Below, one piece after another: positions 29,739 to 38,439 of a stretch of DNA of 64,000 nt. The notes beneath the pieces are model-generated. The model was given only the letters and a program-made list of their open reading frames with translations, did not search any database and was not told the origin of the DNA. The DNA is taken from contig NZ_FYED01000001.1 in NCBI RefSeq assembly GCF_900187565.1, forward strand, positions 186,001 to 250,000. The letters are read 5' to 3'. The position numbers and the translations under genes are program-made. The stretch's first letter is position 1; every line of letters begins with the position of its first letter. This stretch comes from Pseudomonas sp. Irchel 3A7. Its GTDB lineage: Bacteria; Pseudomonadota; Gammaproteobacteria; Pseudomonadales; Pseudomonadaceae.

Positions 29739-30704
29739 ATGCCGCGTACGCTCATAAGAAAGAACCCGAGCAACTTCAAGACCCTGCCGTTATTCGTCGA
29801 AGCGACTCCCGAAGGCCTGAGTTATCAGAGCGTCGGGAGACCGCTCAATTTCTCCCAGATCCTCCAGCGTCGCCGCCCCGTAACGGTCGGGGACACCGAG
29901 CGGTTTGCCCTCGAACTGGCCAACCTCGGGGTTTCAGTGCGCCTGACGCTGCATTGGCAGAATCGCGACTACTGGGTGTTAGTGAGGCAACGTCGGCAGG
30001 ACCGTGGCGACGTGGTGCTAAAGCTGATTTCCGGTTATGTACCGGCACATGAACTGAATCTGCCGCTGCACACCGCGATCCAGGAGATTGCCGAGGAATG
30101 CCTGCTGGAAACCCCGGAAGGCTGGCTCGGCGGGCGCTTCCACGATACCTGGCTACCGGCGCCCTACTCTTCAGCCCTGCATTACCGCGAAGCCATGCCG
30201 TTTCGCCTGACATCACTGTCCGGCTCGGCACGACCGGTGCGTTGCGCCAAACTGCCGCTGATCGAACGACCACGGGCCTATGTGCACCTGCCGACGGCGT
30301 CACTGCAACTTATCTATGATCTGCGCCTGGACGTACCCAAGGAAGCCAAATCCTTGAGTCTGTTCCATGTCGACGAACGTTTGGAGGGCGATCAATTGGT
30401 GGCCCGACTGGATCGCAAGCGCCCCGATCTATACCTGATGCCCTTGCAGGACGGCCACCCTCTGGCCGAGCTCTACACCTTGAAAAAGGATCAACTGCAC
30501 CCGGCAAGTACGCGCGGCTTGTACCTGGCCGAAAGCTTTGCCCGACAAGAAGGCTGGCTGGTCAAGGATGAGCGGATTCGCTGGAAGGATTGGGTCAGGC
30601 AGCAGGGTTTGACCCCGCCGGGGAAGGATTCAGGTCTGGCGCTGTTACGCGGAAAGGCGAAACAGCTGCTGAAGAAGATTGTGCCGCGCAAGGCGGCACG
30701 ATAA
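29739..30704 (+). CDS. Conserved Pseudomonas protein with a degenerate Nudix box
   Basis: A 321-residue soluble, basic protein seen across Pseudomonas and sometimes named a metal ABC transporter ATPase, but no Walker A or ABC signature is visible. Residues 99-123 (starting SGYVPAHE) resemble a Nudix box, with Gly99, Glu105 and Glu116, Glu119, Glu120. The usual Arg is Gln and two residues are inserted. The surrounding beta-rich layout (YWVLVRQRRQDRGDVVLKLISG) fits a Nudix fold. Function unknown. AGGAG lies eight bases upstream of the ATG; it follows the aldo/keto reductase by 33 bases. Confidence 0.7.
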   Translation: MPRTLIRKNPSNFKTLPLFVEATPEGLSYQSVGRPLNFSQILQRRRPVTVGDTERFALELANLGVSVRLTLHWQNRDYWVLVRQRRQDRGDVVLKLISGYVPAHELNLPLHTAIQEIAEECLLETPEGWLGGRFHDTWLPAPYSSALHYREAMPFRLTSLSGSARPVRCAKLPLIERPRAYVHLPTASLQLIYDLRLDVPKEAKSLSLFHVDERLEGDQLVARLDRKRPDLYLMPLQDGHPLAELYTLKKDQLHPASTRGLYLAESFARQEGWLVKDERIRWKDWVRQQGLTPPGKDSGLALLRGKAKQLLKKIVPRKAAR

Positions 30705-30719
30705 GCAGGTAGGACGCTG

Positions 30720-30854
30720 TTGTGGCGAGGGTGCTTGCTCCCGTGGGGCTGCGAAGCGGCCCTGAAACTTGCAACCGCGATGTGCCAGGCACACCGCATG
30801 CAATGGATCTACGACTGCTTCGCAGCCGAACGGGAGCAAGCTCCCTCGCCACAT
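30720..30854. repeat. Second REP family, long inverted pair
   Basis: GTGGCGAGGGTGCTTGCTCC at 30722-30741 pairs with its inverse at 30830-30852. The inner arms GCTGCGAAGC / GCTTCGCAGC extend the pairing. The core differs from the GGGAGCGAGCCTGC family used elsewhere in the window. It lies between convergent genes. Confidence 0.85.
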
Positions 30855-30864
30855 TGACCACACA

Positions 30865-32289
30865 CTATTCGGACTTGCGGATCTTCTCGACGATCGCGGT
30901 CGTTGAGCTGTTTTCCACCAAACCCAGCACTTTCACCGTCCCGCCGTAAGCGGTCACGATGTCTGCGCCGACGACTTGATCGATCCCGTAGTCCCCGCCC
31001 TTGACCAGCACGTCCGGCTTGACCTCGCGCAGCAGGTTTTCCGGGGTGCCTTCCGGGAAGCTGATCACCCAGTCCACCGCGCCCAGACCGGCCAGCACGG
31101 CCATGCGCCGGTCGACACTGTTGATCGGCCGACCCGGCCCTTTCAGGCGGCTGACCGACGCATCGTCATTGACCGCGACGATCAGACGATCGCCTTGCGC
31201 CCGCGCCTGCTCAAGGTATGTCACGTGACCGGCGTGCAGGATGTCGAAGCAGCCGTTGGTGAAGACAATCTTCTCGTTGTGCGCACGGGCATCGTCGACA
31301 GCCAGCAGCAGTTGTTCGAGACCCAGCACGCCGCGCTCCGAACCTTCTTCACGCTGAATGGCACGACGCAACTCCGGCGCGCTGATGGCCGCCGTACCGA
31401 GTTTGCCGACCACGATGCCCGCCGCCAGGTTGGCCAGGCCGACCGCGTGAGGCAGCTCCTCGCCTGCGGCAATCGCCGCCGCCAGGGTAGAAATCACCGT
31501 GTCGCCGGCACCGGTCACGTCGAACACTTCACGGGCGCGGGCCGGCAGGTGCAGCGCCGGATGATCCGGGCGCAACAGGGTCATGCCGTGTTCGCCACGG
31601 GTCACCAGCAAGGCCCCAAGCTCCAGGTCGTGCATCAACTGCGCGCCCTTGCTCACCAATTCGTGCTCATCGGCACAACCACCGACGATGGTTTCGAATT
31701 CGCTGAGGTTCGGCGTAATCAGGCTCGCACCGCGGTAGATCGAGAAATCCTTGCCCTTGGGATCGGCCAGTACCGGAATACCTCGGGCACGGGCGGCCTG
31801 GATCAAGACCTGGTGATTTTTCAGCGCGCCTTTGCCGTAGTCGGACAGCACCAGCACCTTGATGCCTTCGAGCAACTCGTCGACTTGCGCCGCCAGTTCG
31901 AGCGCGTCGGTGGCGAACGGCTCTTCAAAGTCAATACGCAGCAGTTGCTGGTGACGACTCATGACCCGCAGCTTGACGATGGTCGGCTGGTGCGCAACGC
32001 GCTGAAAGAGCGCCCGCACACCGGCACCCTTGAGGCTATTGGCCAGACTGTCGGCGGCTTCATCGTCGCCGGTCACGCCAACCAGCGAGGCTGGGGCGCC
32101 GAGGGCGGCAATGTTCAACGCAACGTTGGCGGCACCGCCCGGGCGGTCCTCGATGTGATCGACCTTCACTACCGGTACCGGCGCCTCAGGGGAAATCCGT
32201 GAGGTACCACCATGCCAGTAACGGTCGAGCATGACATCGCCGACCACCAAGACAGGGGCTTGATCGAATCGCGGCATGGACAACTTCAT
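30865..32289 (-). CDS. hldE: Bifunctional heptose-7-phosphate kinase / heptose-1-phosphate adenylyltransferase
   Basis: Makes ADP-heptose for the LPS inner core. The 474-residue protein joins a PfkB-type kinase (about 1-320: VGDVMLDRYWHG, DRPGGAANVA, DVTGAGDTVISTL) to a nucleotidyltransferase (about 340-474: FTNGCFDILHAGHVTYLEQA with HxGH, GGDYGIDQVVGADIV, NSSTTAIVEKI). The length equals that of P. aeruginosa HldE. The ATG at 32289 is preferred over an upstream TTG. It lies 102 bases after cysC on the same strand. Confidence 0.97.
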   Translation of the reverse strand: MKLSMPRFDQAPVLVVGDVMLDRYWHGGTSRISPEAPVPVVKVDHIEDRPGGAANVALNIAALGAPASLVGVTGDDEAADSLANSLKGAGVRALFQRVAHQPTIVKLRVMSRHQQLLRIDFEEPFATDALELAAQVDELLEGIKVLVLSDYGKGALKNHQVLIQAARARGIPVLADPKGKDFSIYRGASLITPNLSEFETIVGGCADEHELVSKGAQLMHDLELGALLVTRGEHGMTLLRPDHPALHLPARAREVFDVTGAGDTVISTLAAAIAAGEELPHAVGLANLAAGIVVGKLGTAAISAPELRRAIQREEGSERGVLGLEQLLLAVDDARAHNEKIVFTNGCFDILHAGHVTYLEQARAQGDRLIVAVNDDASVSRLKGPGRPINSVDRRMAVLAGLGAVDWVISFPEGTPENLLREVKPDVLVKGGDYGIDQVVGADIVTAYGGTVKVLGLVENSSTTAIVEKIRKSE

Positions 32290-32391
32290 GGAGCAACCCA
32301 CATACAAAATGAACAGGGGCGCGATATTAACACAGGGCAGGCACCCGCTTGTGCGATGGCTGCAACGGGATAAAACAGCGTAGTTTTCCGG

Positions 32392-32997
32392 TCAATTTTT
32401 GAGCAGAATCTCCGTCATGCGCTGGCACGCCTGCGGCATATCCAGCGTCTGGGTATCAATCTCGCACTCCGCATGCCGCGGGGCTTCATATGGGCTATCG
32501 ACGCCCGTGAAGTCCTTGATCCGTCCTTGCCGGGCCGCCAGGTACAAGCCTTTGGGGTCGCGCTGTGCGCAAACCGCGAACGGCGTGCTCACATACACTT
32601 CAATGAAATCGCCCTCGGCGAACAGCCGCCGCGCCGCCTCACGCTCGACCCGGAACGGCGAGATCGCCGCCACAATTACAATCAGGCCGGCTTCCACCAT
32701 CAGTCGCGCCACCTCGGCCATACGCCGGATGTTTTCCCGACGACAGTCGGCCCCCATGCCCAGATCACGGCAAAGACCGGCTCGCAGGTTATCGCCATCG
32801 AGTACAAAGGTGTGCAGTCCACGTTGATTGAGTTGCAGCTCCAGGGCATTGGCCAGGGTCGATTTGCCCGCCCCCGACAACCCTGTCAGCCAAAGACACC
32901 GCGGACGTTGCGACTTGAGCGCGGCACGTTCGGCGCTCGACAGCGATAGTGCATAGGGCCTGATCCCCGGATCCGGTATCGGCAGCACTTCATTCAT
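32392..32997 (-). CDS. cysC: Adenylylsulfate (APS) kinase
   Basis: Phosphorylates APS to PAPS, the universal sulfate donor. The 201-residue protein has all APS-kinase marks: Walker A GLSGAGKST (39-47), LDGDNLRAGLCRDLGM, the ADCRRENIRRMAEVA block, the active-site Ser113 in AISPFR, and KGLYLAARQGRIKDFTGVDSPYEAP in two parts. The ATG at 32997 overlaps the stop of the sulfotransferase gene by eight bases, so the two are translationally coupled. This gene pair sits between msbA and hldE, which are neighbours in PAO1 (PA4996-PA4997). The context points to sulfate-donor supply for the partner enzyme and not to cysteine synthesis. Confidence 0.93.
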   Translation of the reverse strand: MNEVLPIPDPGIRPYALSLSSAERAALKSQRPRCLWLTGLSGAGKSTLANALELQLNQRGLHTFVLDGDNLRAGLCRDLGMGADCRRENIRRMAEVARLMVEAGLIVIVAAISPFRVEREAARRLFAEGDFIEVYVSTPFAVCAQRDPKGLYLAARQGRIKDFTGVDSPYEAPRHAECEIDTQTLDMPQACQRMTEILLKN

Positions 32998-33694
32998 AAC
33001 CGAGCAACTCGTAATCACGCTGGTACACCCGACGAACCAGACGACGGGTTCGCGTCGAACAGAATTCCCGGGCAGGACCGGGGCTTCGATGATCCGAACC
33101 ATTGATATGAGGTAACGGCGTCCCGTGCCCCAACTGTTCGCACACCAGGCGGAAGTCCCGCTCCAGGTCTTCCTGATATCCAATGAAATCCAGTGCCAGA
33201 TGCCCAAGGGAATCGGTGAGGAAGTCGGTCTGCGGGGCAAAATGCACTTGCTGCCGGATCGTTTCCGGGTGCAGCCAGCGCGCAACGAAATCGTCGAAGT
33301 CGCGGTAGTGGCTGACCAGCTTTTGCGCAGCCTGGTCACGCTGGCTCAATGCATTGCCCCGCAGAAAAGCGTAGGCCGAATAAGCCCTCTCCAGCGGATC
33401 GCGAACAAAGGCAAACTTGAAGCTGCTGGCAAACTGTTCGGGAAATTGTTGCTCGTACCAGTACAACGGCAGGTGTCCGGGGCTCCAGCCATCGAACAAC
33501 GCAGCACAGATACTGCTGCCAGCACATTTGGGCACGTGGATGAACAGGCAGGAACGCTGCGCGAAGGGCCGTGGGTAACGCGAACTTGCCGACATCGACT
33601 TGTTCACCACCTGACGATCCACGACCGACAGCCGGCCCAGCAAGAAATGCCGTTGCGTCTTGGGCAACAGCTTCCAGAGATATCGTTGCAACAT
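32990..33694 (-). CDS. PAPS-dependent sulfotransferase (Sulfotransfer_2 type)
   Basis: A 234-residue soluble protein with both PAPS-binding elements of carbohydrate sulfotransferases: the 5'-phosphosulfate loop CLFIHVPKCAGSS (49-61) and the 3'-phosphate site FAFVRDPLERAYSAYAF (94-110; Arg98, Ser106). The C-terminal basic stretch (TRTRRLVRRVYQRDYELLGY) is typical of the family. No membrane segment is evident, so a cytoplasmic acceptor is likely. Its stop overlaps the start of cysC by eight bases. Placed among LPS core genes, it could sulfate an LPS core sugar, an O-antigen precursor or another surface glycan. The acceptor is unknown. Confidence 0.85.
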   Translation of the reverse strand: MLQRYLWKLLPKTQRHFLLGRLSVVDRQVVNKSMSASSRYPRPFAQRSCLFIHVPKCAGSSICAALFDGWSPGHLPLYWYEQQFPEQFASSFKFAFVRDPLERAYSAYAFLRGNALSQRDQAAQKLVSHYRDFDDFVARWLHPETIRQQVHFAPQTDFLTDSLGHLALDFIGYQEDLERDFRLVCEQLGHGTPLPHINGSDHRSPGPAREFCSTRTRRLVRRVYQRDYELLGYE

Positions 33695-33847
33695 TGCAGC
33701 ACCCGCGCGAAAGGGATGACCCTTACGATTGAAGCCAAAATTCGTTCAGGAACCTTAACAAGCGCGCTGCCGGGATTTATTCAGGTTTGGTCAAGAAACG
33801 TAAGGATCTGGATACAAGTCTGCGGACGCATTGCACGTCGGCAGTGT

Positions 33848-33874
33848 AACAGGGTGAGCCGGGCCCACCCTGTT
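33848..33874 (-). terminator. Hairpin after msbA (weak terminator)
   Basis: A 9-bp stem AACAGGGTG / CACCCTGTT with a GC-rich loop, a few bases past the msbA stop. No clear U-run follows, so termination is uncertain. The rest of 33695-33847 shows nothing I can name. Confidence 0.4.
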
Positions 33875-33881
33875 GTCGGGG

Positions 33882-35681
33882 TCAGGCGATGTCTTCGGCC
33901 GGTGTGTCCAGTCCCATTGCATGCAGACGCGAGTAGTAGCCATTCTGCGCCAGCAACTGCGTGTGAGTGCCGCGCTCGACGATCTGTCCCTGGTCCATCA
34001 CCAGAATCAGGTCGGCCTTTTCGATAGTCGACAAACGGTGGGCAATGACCAGTGTGGTGCGACCTTTCATGACCTGATCCAGTGCAGCCTGAATGTGACG
34101 CTCGGACTCGGTATCAAGTGCCGACGTTGCCTCATCGAGGATCAACAGCGGTGCATTCTTCAACAGCGCACGGGCAATCGCCAGGCGTTGACGCTGCCCG
34201 CCGGACAGCAACACGCCATTTTCACCGACCTGGGTATCCAGGCCTTCGGGCATTTGCGAGATGAAGTCCATCGCGTAGGCATCGGTGGCGGCTTTTTCGA
34301 TGTCGGCGCGGGGAGCGCCAGCCAGGTCACCGTAGGCGATGTTGTTGGCAATGGTGTCGTTGAACAGGGTCACATGCTGCGTGACCTGCGCCACATGTCG
34401 ACGCAGATTGCGCAGGCGATAGTCTTCGATTTCGACGTCATCGAGCAGGATTTCGCCGATGTCGTGATGATAGAAACGCGGAATCAGGCTGGCCAGGGTC
34501 GACTTGCCGCTACCGGAGCGACCGACCAGCGCGATCATTTGCCCTGGCGCCGCCGTGAAGCTGATGTTCTTCAGCACTTCACGCTCGGTCCCTGGATAAG
34601 TGAAGCTAAGGTTGCGCACCTCCAGATGTCCTTCGACGCGATCACGCTCGACCGTGCCGTTATCGACTTCAGGTTCGACGTCCAGCTGTTCGAAAATGCT
34701 TTCGGCACCGGCAACGCCTTTCTGGATGGTCGAGCTGACTTCCGACAACTGCCGGATCGGCTTGGGCAGCAAGCCCGCGGCAGTAATGTAGGCCACCAGG
34801 TCACCGGCGGTGGCATCACCGCGCAGGAACAGCACCAGGAACATCAACACCGCCATGGCGGTATAGATCACCAGCTGCAGCATGGGCGTATAGACCGCAC
34901 CGGTCTTGGTCATGCGCAATTGCTTGTCGGTATTGCCCTGGCTGGCGGCGGCGAAACGGCGCTCTTCATAGCTCTCGCCGCCGAAGCTGCGCACCACGCG
35001 ATAGCCCTGGATGGTCTCGGAAGCCACATGGGTCACATCGCCCATGGCCACCTGGATCTTCTTGCTCTGCTTGCGGAATTTCTTGCTGGTGCTGCTCACC
35101 ATGACCGCAATAAGAGGCAGGATCGCCAGCATTACCAGGGTGAGCTTCCAGTTCATCCACAGCAGGTAGGCGAACAGGAACACCACGGTCAGGCCTTCAC
35201 GAATGACCACTTTAATGGCGTCCGTGGCGGCACCGGTGACCATGGTCACGTTGAAGGTGATGCGCGAAATCAGGTGCCCGGAGTTATGGGTATCGAAATA
35301 ACGGTTGGGCAGTACCAGCAACTTGTTGAACAGCTCGACGCGCAAGTCATGGACCAGCCCCAACGAGACCTTCGCCAGATAGTAGTTGCCAAGAAACGAA
35401 CCGAGGCCTTGCCACGCAGCGATCAGAATGATCAGCAATGGCACGGCCATCAGCAGCTGCAGGTCTTTCAGATAGGGGACATTGGGGAAGAGCACCGCTT
35501 CAGGGTTGCTCAGGCCATCGACGAAGTATTTGAGAATGCCGGCCAGCATCGGCTGCGTCGAGGCAAAAATCACAAAGCCAACGATACTGAGCGCAAACAT
35601 GCCCCAGTACGGACGCACATACGACAGCAGGCGCAGGTAAATCTTCAAGCTCGACGGCGCAGGCGAATCAGGGCTAGTCAT
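33882..35681 (-). CDS. msbA: Lipid A-core flippase MsbA
   Basis: ABC exporter that flips lipid A-core across the inner membrane. The 599-residue half-transporter has six membrane helices (about 25-320) and an ATPase domain with Walker A GRSGSGKST, signature LSGGQRQR, Walker B LLILDEATS and the His-switch VIAHRLST. The ATG at 35681 gives MTSPDSPAPSS. The longer reading to 35768 runs into the divergent promoter region. It is divergent from the WaaP-like gene at 35798 (PA4998-equivalent). Confidence 0.96.
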   Translation of the reverse strand: MTSPDSPAPSSLKIYLRLLSYVRPYWGMFALSIVGFVIFASTQPMLAGILKYFVDGLSNPEAVLFPNVPYLKDLQLLMAVPLLIILIAAWQGLGSFLGNYYLAKVSLGLVHDLRVELFNKLLVLPNRYFDTHNSGHLISRITFNVTMVTGAATDAIKVVIREGLTVVFLFAYLLWMNWKLTLVMLAILPLIAVMVSSTSKKFRKQSKKIQVAMGDVTHVASETIQGYRVVRSFGGESYEERRFAAASQGNTDKQLRMTKTGAVYTPMLQLVIYTAMAVLMFLVLFLRGDATAGDLVAYITAAGLLPKPIRQLSEVSSTIQKGVAGAESIFEQLDVEPEVDNGTVERDRVEGHLEVRNLSFTYPGTEREVLKNISFTAAPGQMIALVGRSGSGKSTLASLIPRFYHHDIGEILLDDVEIEDYRLRNLRRHVAQVTQHVTLFNDTIANNIAYGDLAGAPRADIEKAATDAYAMDFISQMPEGLDTQVGENGVLLSGGQRQRLAIARALLKNAPLLILDEATSALDTESERHIQAALDQVMKGRTTLVIAHRLSTIEKADLILVMDQGQIVERGTHTQLLAQNGYYSRLHAMGLDTPAEDIA

Positions 35682-35797
35682 GAGAACCCGTTGTATGAGA
35701 AAAGAGCCCGCGAGTGTAACACAGGCCATTTTAGTCGCTGAGCTGCGGTAACATGGCCGGCTATCCATGCCTCACGGCGTCGAACCCCGGAGTATTG

Positions 35798-36439
35798 ATG
35801 CAAGCGCTTGATCACACCCGATACCTTGCCCTGCGCGAGGGAGCACAAGTCCTTGAAGCGGATGGTTCGGGGGACAAGGTCTTGCGGCTGACGGATGGCT
35901 CGATCCTCAAACTGTTTCGTCGCAAGCGCCTGCTGACTTCAGCCGCCTGGTATCCGTACGCCAAAAGGTTCGCCGACAATTGCGATGCGTTGCGTGAACG
36001 GCAGATTCCCTGCCCCTCAATCCGCCAGGTCTATCGCATCCCGAGTATCGCCCGTGATGCCGTGCATTACGATCCGCTGCCGGGGCAGACCTTGCGTCAG
36101 TTGCTGGATATCCAGGGCGATGCCGATCCGCTGCGGGGTCAGCTTGGGGTTTTCATGGCCACCTTGCATGAACGCGGGATCTATTTCCGCTCGGCGCATC
36201 TGGGCAACATCGTACTCACGCCCGAACATCAGTTGGGCCTGATCGACATTGCCGATTTGCGGGTTTATCGCCGTCCACTACGCAAGACCCTGCGGCTGCG
36301 CAATTTCAAACACATGGTGCGCTACCCGCAGGATCGGCAATGGTTGCTCGACAGGCGTGGAGAAGTCTTCATGCAACACTATGGCCAGACCCAGAGCATC
36401 TGTTCCCCGGAAGAACTGAACAGCGCCCTGCAAAAATGA
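35798..36439 (+). CDS. WaaP/InaA-like LPS kinase homologue lacking the catalytic Asp
   Basis: A 213-residue kinase-fold protein, PA4998-equivalent (often called toluene-tolerance protein). The N-lobe glycine/lysine region is LRLTDGSILKLFRRKR. The catalytic loop reads YFRSAHLGNIVL, so the expected His-x-Asp is Phe130-Arg-Ser132, while Asn137 and the metal Asp150 (LIDIADL) remain. This suggests a pseudokinase or an altered mechanism. GGAG precedes the ATG at 35798; the reading from 35753 lacks a ribosome site. It is the only plus-strand gene in the LPS block and is divergent from msbA. Confidence 0.8.
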   Translation: MQALDHTRYLALREGAQVLEADGSGDKVLRLTDGSILKLFRRKRLLTSAAWYPYAKRFADNCDALRERQIPCPSIRQVYRIPSIARDAVHYDPLPGQTLRQLLDIQGDADPLRGQLGVFMATLHERGIYFRSAHLGNIVLTPEHQLGLIDIADLRVYRRPLRKTLRLRNFKHMVRYPQDRQWLLDRRGEVFMQHYGQTQSICSPEELNSALQK

Positions 36440-36440
36440 C

Positions 36441-36473
36441 CTACCTTCGCCTCCGGGGAGGAGGCGAAGGTAG
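36441..36473. terminator. Bidirectional hairpin between the kinase-like gene and waaL
   Basis: A 14-bp perfect stem CTACCTTCGCCTCC / GGAGGCGAAGGTAG with a five-base loop, between two convergent stops (36439 and 36477). There is no strong U-run. Confidence 0.6.
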
Positions 36474-36476
36474 GGT

Positions 36477-37643
36477 TCATGCCAGCGCGATCCGCTGCGC
36501 CTTGAGCACTCGCCCGAGGATCATTGCCCCAGGCAGCAGCACCAGCGGCCACAACTCGTCTGGGTTGCCGATCAGCAAGCTGCCATCGAAGTTCAGCATG
36601 ACCAGCGCACACGCCAGGTACATGCCCCAGGCATCACGCAGACGCCAGGCCTGCCACAGCGTGGCCGCCATCAGCCCGATAAACAACACCAGAGCCACCG
36701 CGCCGCTGTACAACCCCAGTGCCACAAAGATGTTGTGCGGGTGCTGGATAGGCATCGAGCCATCAAGCAACTGATCGGTGTGGAAATTAATGCCGCAACC
36801 CAGCATCCAGCCGCAGTTCTGCCACTCGCCGACCATGATGCGAAAGAGTTCGATGCGATACGAATCACCACGGGTCCAGAGTGACTGGAACCAGGCTTCG
36901 TCATGCACGATCAGGTACAGAATGCCAGCCACCACCAGACTGATCGCCGCCACACCACCGACCAGCCGCGGCTTGTGATAGAGGCCATAAAGCAACCACA
37001 CGCCCAACAGGAACGCCCCCCCGACAAACGCTGTACGCGTTTGCAAAACAAAGGCCACCGCAAATAGCGAAAAGACAATGGCCAGCGCACCTTCAACCCA
37101 GCAATGCTCCTTCACCCAGAATGGCAATGCCAGCGCCAGCGCGCACAACAGCCAGATACTGGCGTAGATGACGTTCTGCAAACGTGCCGGCAACAATGCC
37201 ACCCGACTGCCGATTGCAAATTCATGGGTGGTCCAGCTGTAGAGGGCGCAACAGAAGATATACAACGCCAGGATCCAGAACTGCGCGCGCACAAACCCCG
37301 GACTGCGGAAAAACCGTGGATCGCTGAAGGCCCCCACGACCATGACGAACATCATCACGTAGAACACATGCTTGAAAAACTGCATCTGCCCGGCAATGGC
37401 TGCCGGCACCAGAAACCACAGGATGAACGCCAGCCAGCCCAGCGCCAGCGGTTGCCTGAACAAGCCTGCGCCTCGCTCCTTGATCAGGAACACCAGGCCC
37501 GGCACGACCATCAGGCCGTAGAACAGATTGTTGGTCCACTTCGAGGACCAGCCCACCACAAAGCTCAGCAAGAACAGGCACAGCACTGCTCCGAAATACG
37601 ACGTGACGGTGATCTTTCCTGGCTTCACGCCGCTAGATCCCAT
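36477..37643 (-). CDS. waaL: O-antigen ligase WaaL
   Basis: Joins undecaprenyl-linked O-antigen to the lipid A-core in the periplasm. The 388-residue protein has about 11 membrane helices and the large periplasmic loop with the essential His motif QHPHNIFVALG (His301-Pro-His303), which matches the WaaL consensus HxH-N. The start overlaps the end of the upstream glycosyltransferase gene by 11 bases. It is the last gene of the long minus-strand LPS operon, as PA4999 is in P. aeruginosa. Confidence 0.9.
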   Translation of the reverse strand: MGSSGVKPGKITVTSYFGAVLCLFLLSFVVGWSSKWTNNLFYGLMVVPGLVFLIKERGAGLFRQPLALGWLAFILWFLVPAAIAGQMQFFKHVFYVMMFVMVVGAFSDPRFFRSPGFVRAQFWILALYIFCCALYSWTTHEFAIGSRVALLPARLQNVIYASIWLLCALALALPFWVKEHCWVEGALAIVFSLFAVAFVLQTRTAFVGGAFLLGVWLLYGLYHKPRLVGGVAAISLVVAGILYLIVHDEAWFQSLWTRGDSYRIELFRIMVGEWQNCGWMLGCGINFHTDQLLDGSMPIQHPHNIFVALGLYSGAVALVLFIGLMAATLWQAWRLRDAWGMYLACALVMLNFDGSLLIGNPDELWPLVLLPGAMILGRVLKAQRIALA

Positions 37644-38400
37644 GGAGCACCCAACCTGCTACAAGACCAAAAACAAGGGCCGCGATCAGTTTGAGTCGAT
37701 CGAGACGTTTACGTCGCAATTTATTCACGCGCTCCTGCGGAACCACTACGTGTTCACCGAAGCCTGTGTGCAGTACCGCATCGTTTTCCAGAATCAACGC
37801 ATAGCGGTTCTGCGCGGCATACAGGCGCGACAGGTCTTTTTCTCCAGAGAACGCGGCATACGGCGCATGGGCCAGGTAGTCCGCACGACGCCGCAGGCCC
37901 GGATTGAAGGAAAAGCCCTGCCAGTCTGCCTTTTGCGAGCCCAGCACATAAAAAGGAATGCCGTGGCTGACCTTGCGTTCGTTGAGGAACACATAAGGAC
38001 TGTGGACCATCAGGTCGTGATTGAAGCTGCGTAGCCACACCTGAAGCGCCTGTGGATCCTCCTCCAGCAGGCACTGGGACTCTTCGATAAACCCTTCGCG
38101 ATAGAAGTCCCAGTCATCCTCGCAGTGGAAAATCCACGACGTCTGCACCTGAGCATAGGCAGCATCGATGGACTTCAACTGACCCAGGCGCGGATTGTTG
38201 ATGAAAAACTGGGTATGCGCCCTCCAGTGTTCCGGAATACAAGCCTCTACGGCACGGTCGCCAGAGTCTTCGGTAATGAACACTTTACGGATGGGAGCCG
38301 TGTTGAACCGGTCAAAGGTCTCCAGGGTTCGCTTCAACAGATCGAAGCGACCGCAACTGGTGATGACGACCGAAATGTCGCTAGTCTCGCTGAACAGCAT
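37633..38400 (-). CDS. Family 2-type glycosyltransferase with C-terminal membrane anchor
   Basis: A 255-residue GT-A fold protein. SVVITSCGRFDLLKRTLETFDRF is the nucleotide-binding start, and IFHCEDDWDFYREGF holds the DxD-like metal site (EDDWD). A single hydrophobic helix at the C-terminus (LIAALVFGLVAGWVLHG) suggests tethering to the inner membrane. Its position corresponds to wapR (PA5000), but the protein is shorter, and the sugar it adds cannot be told from the sequence. The ATG at 38400 is preferred over an upstream GTG. Confidence 0.78.
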   Translation of the reverse strand: MLFSETSDISVVITSCGRFDLLKRTLETFDRFNTAPIRKVFITEDSGDRAVEACIPEHWRAHTQFFINNPRLGQLKSIDAAYAQVQTSWIFHCEDDWDFYREGFIEESQCLLEEDPQALQVWLRSFNHDLMVHSPYVFLNERKVSHGIPFYVLGSQKADWQGFSFNPGLRRRADYLAHAPYAAFSGEKDLSRLYAAQNRYALILENDAVLHTGFGEHVVVPQERVNKLRRKRLDRLKLIAALVFGLVAGWVLHGI

Positions 38401-38439
38401 GTGTTTACACCGCACCCTTGATTGTTGAATCGCCCGGCC

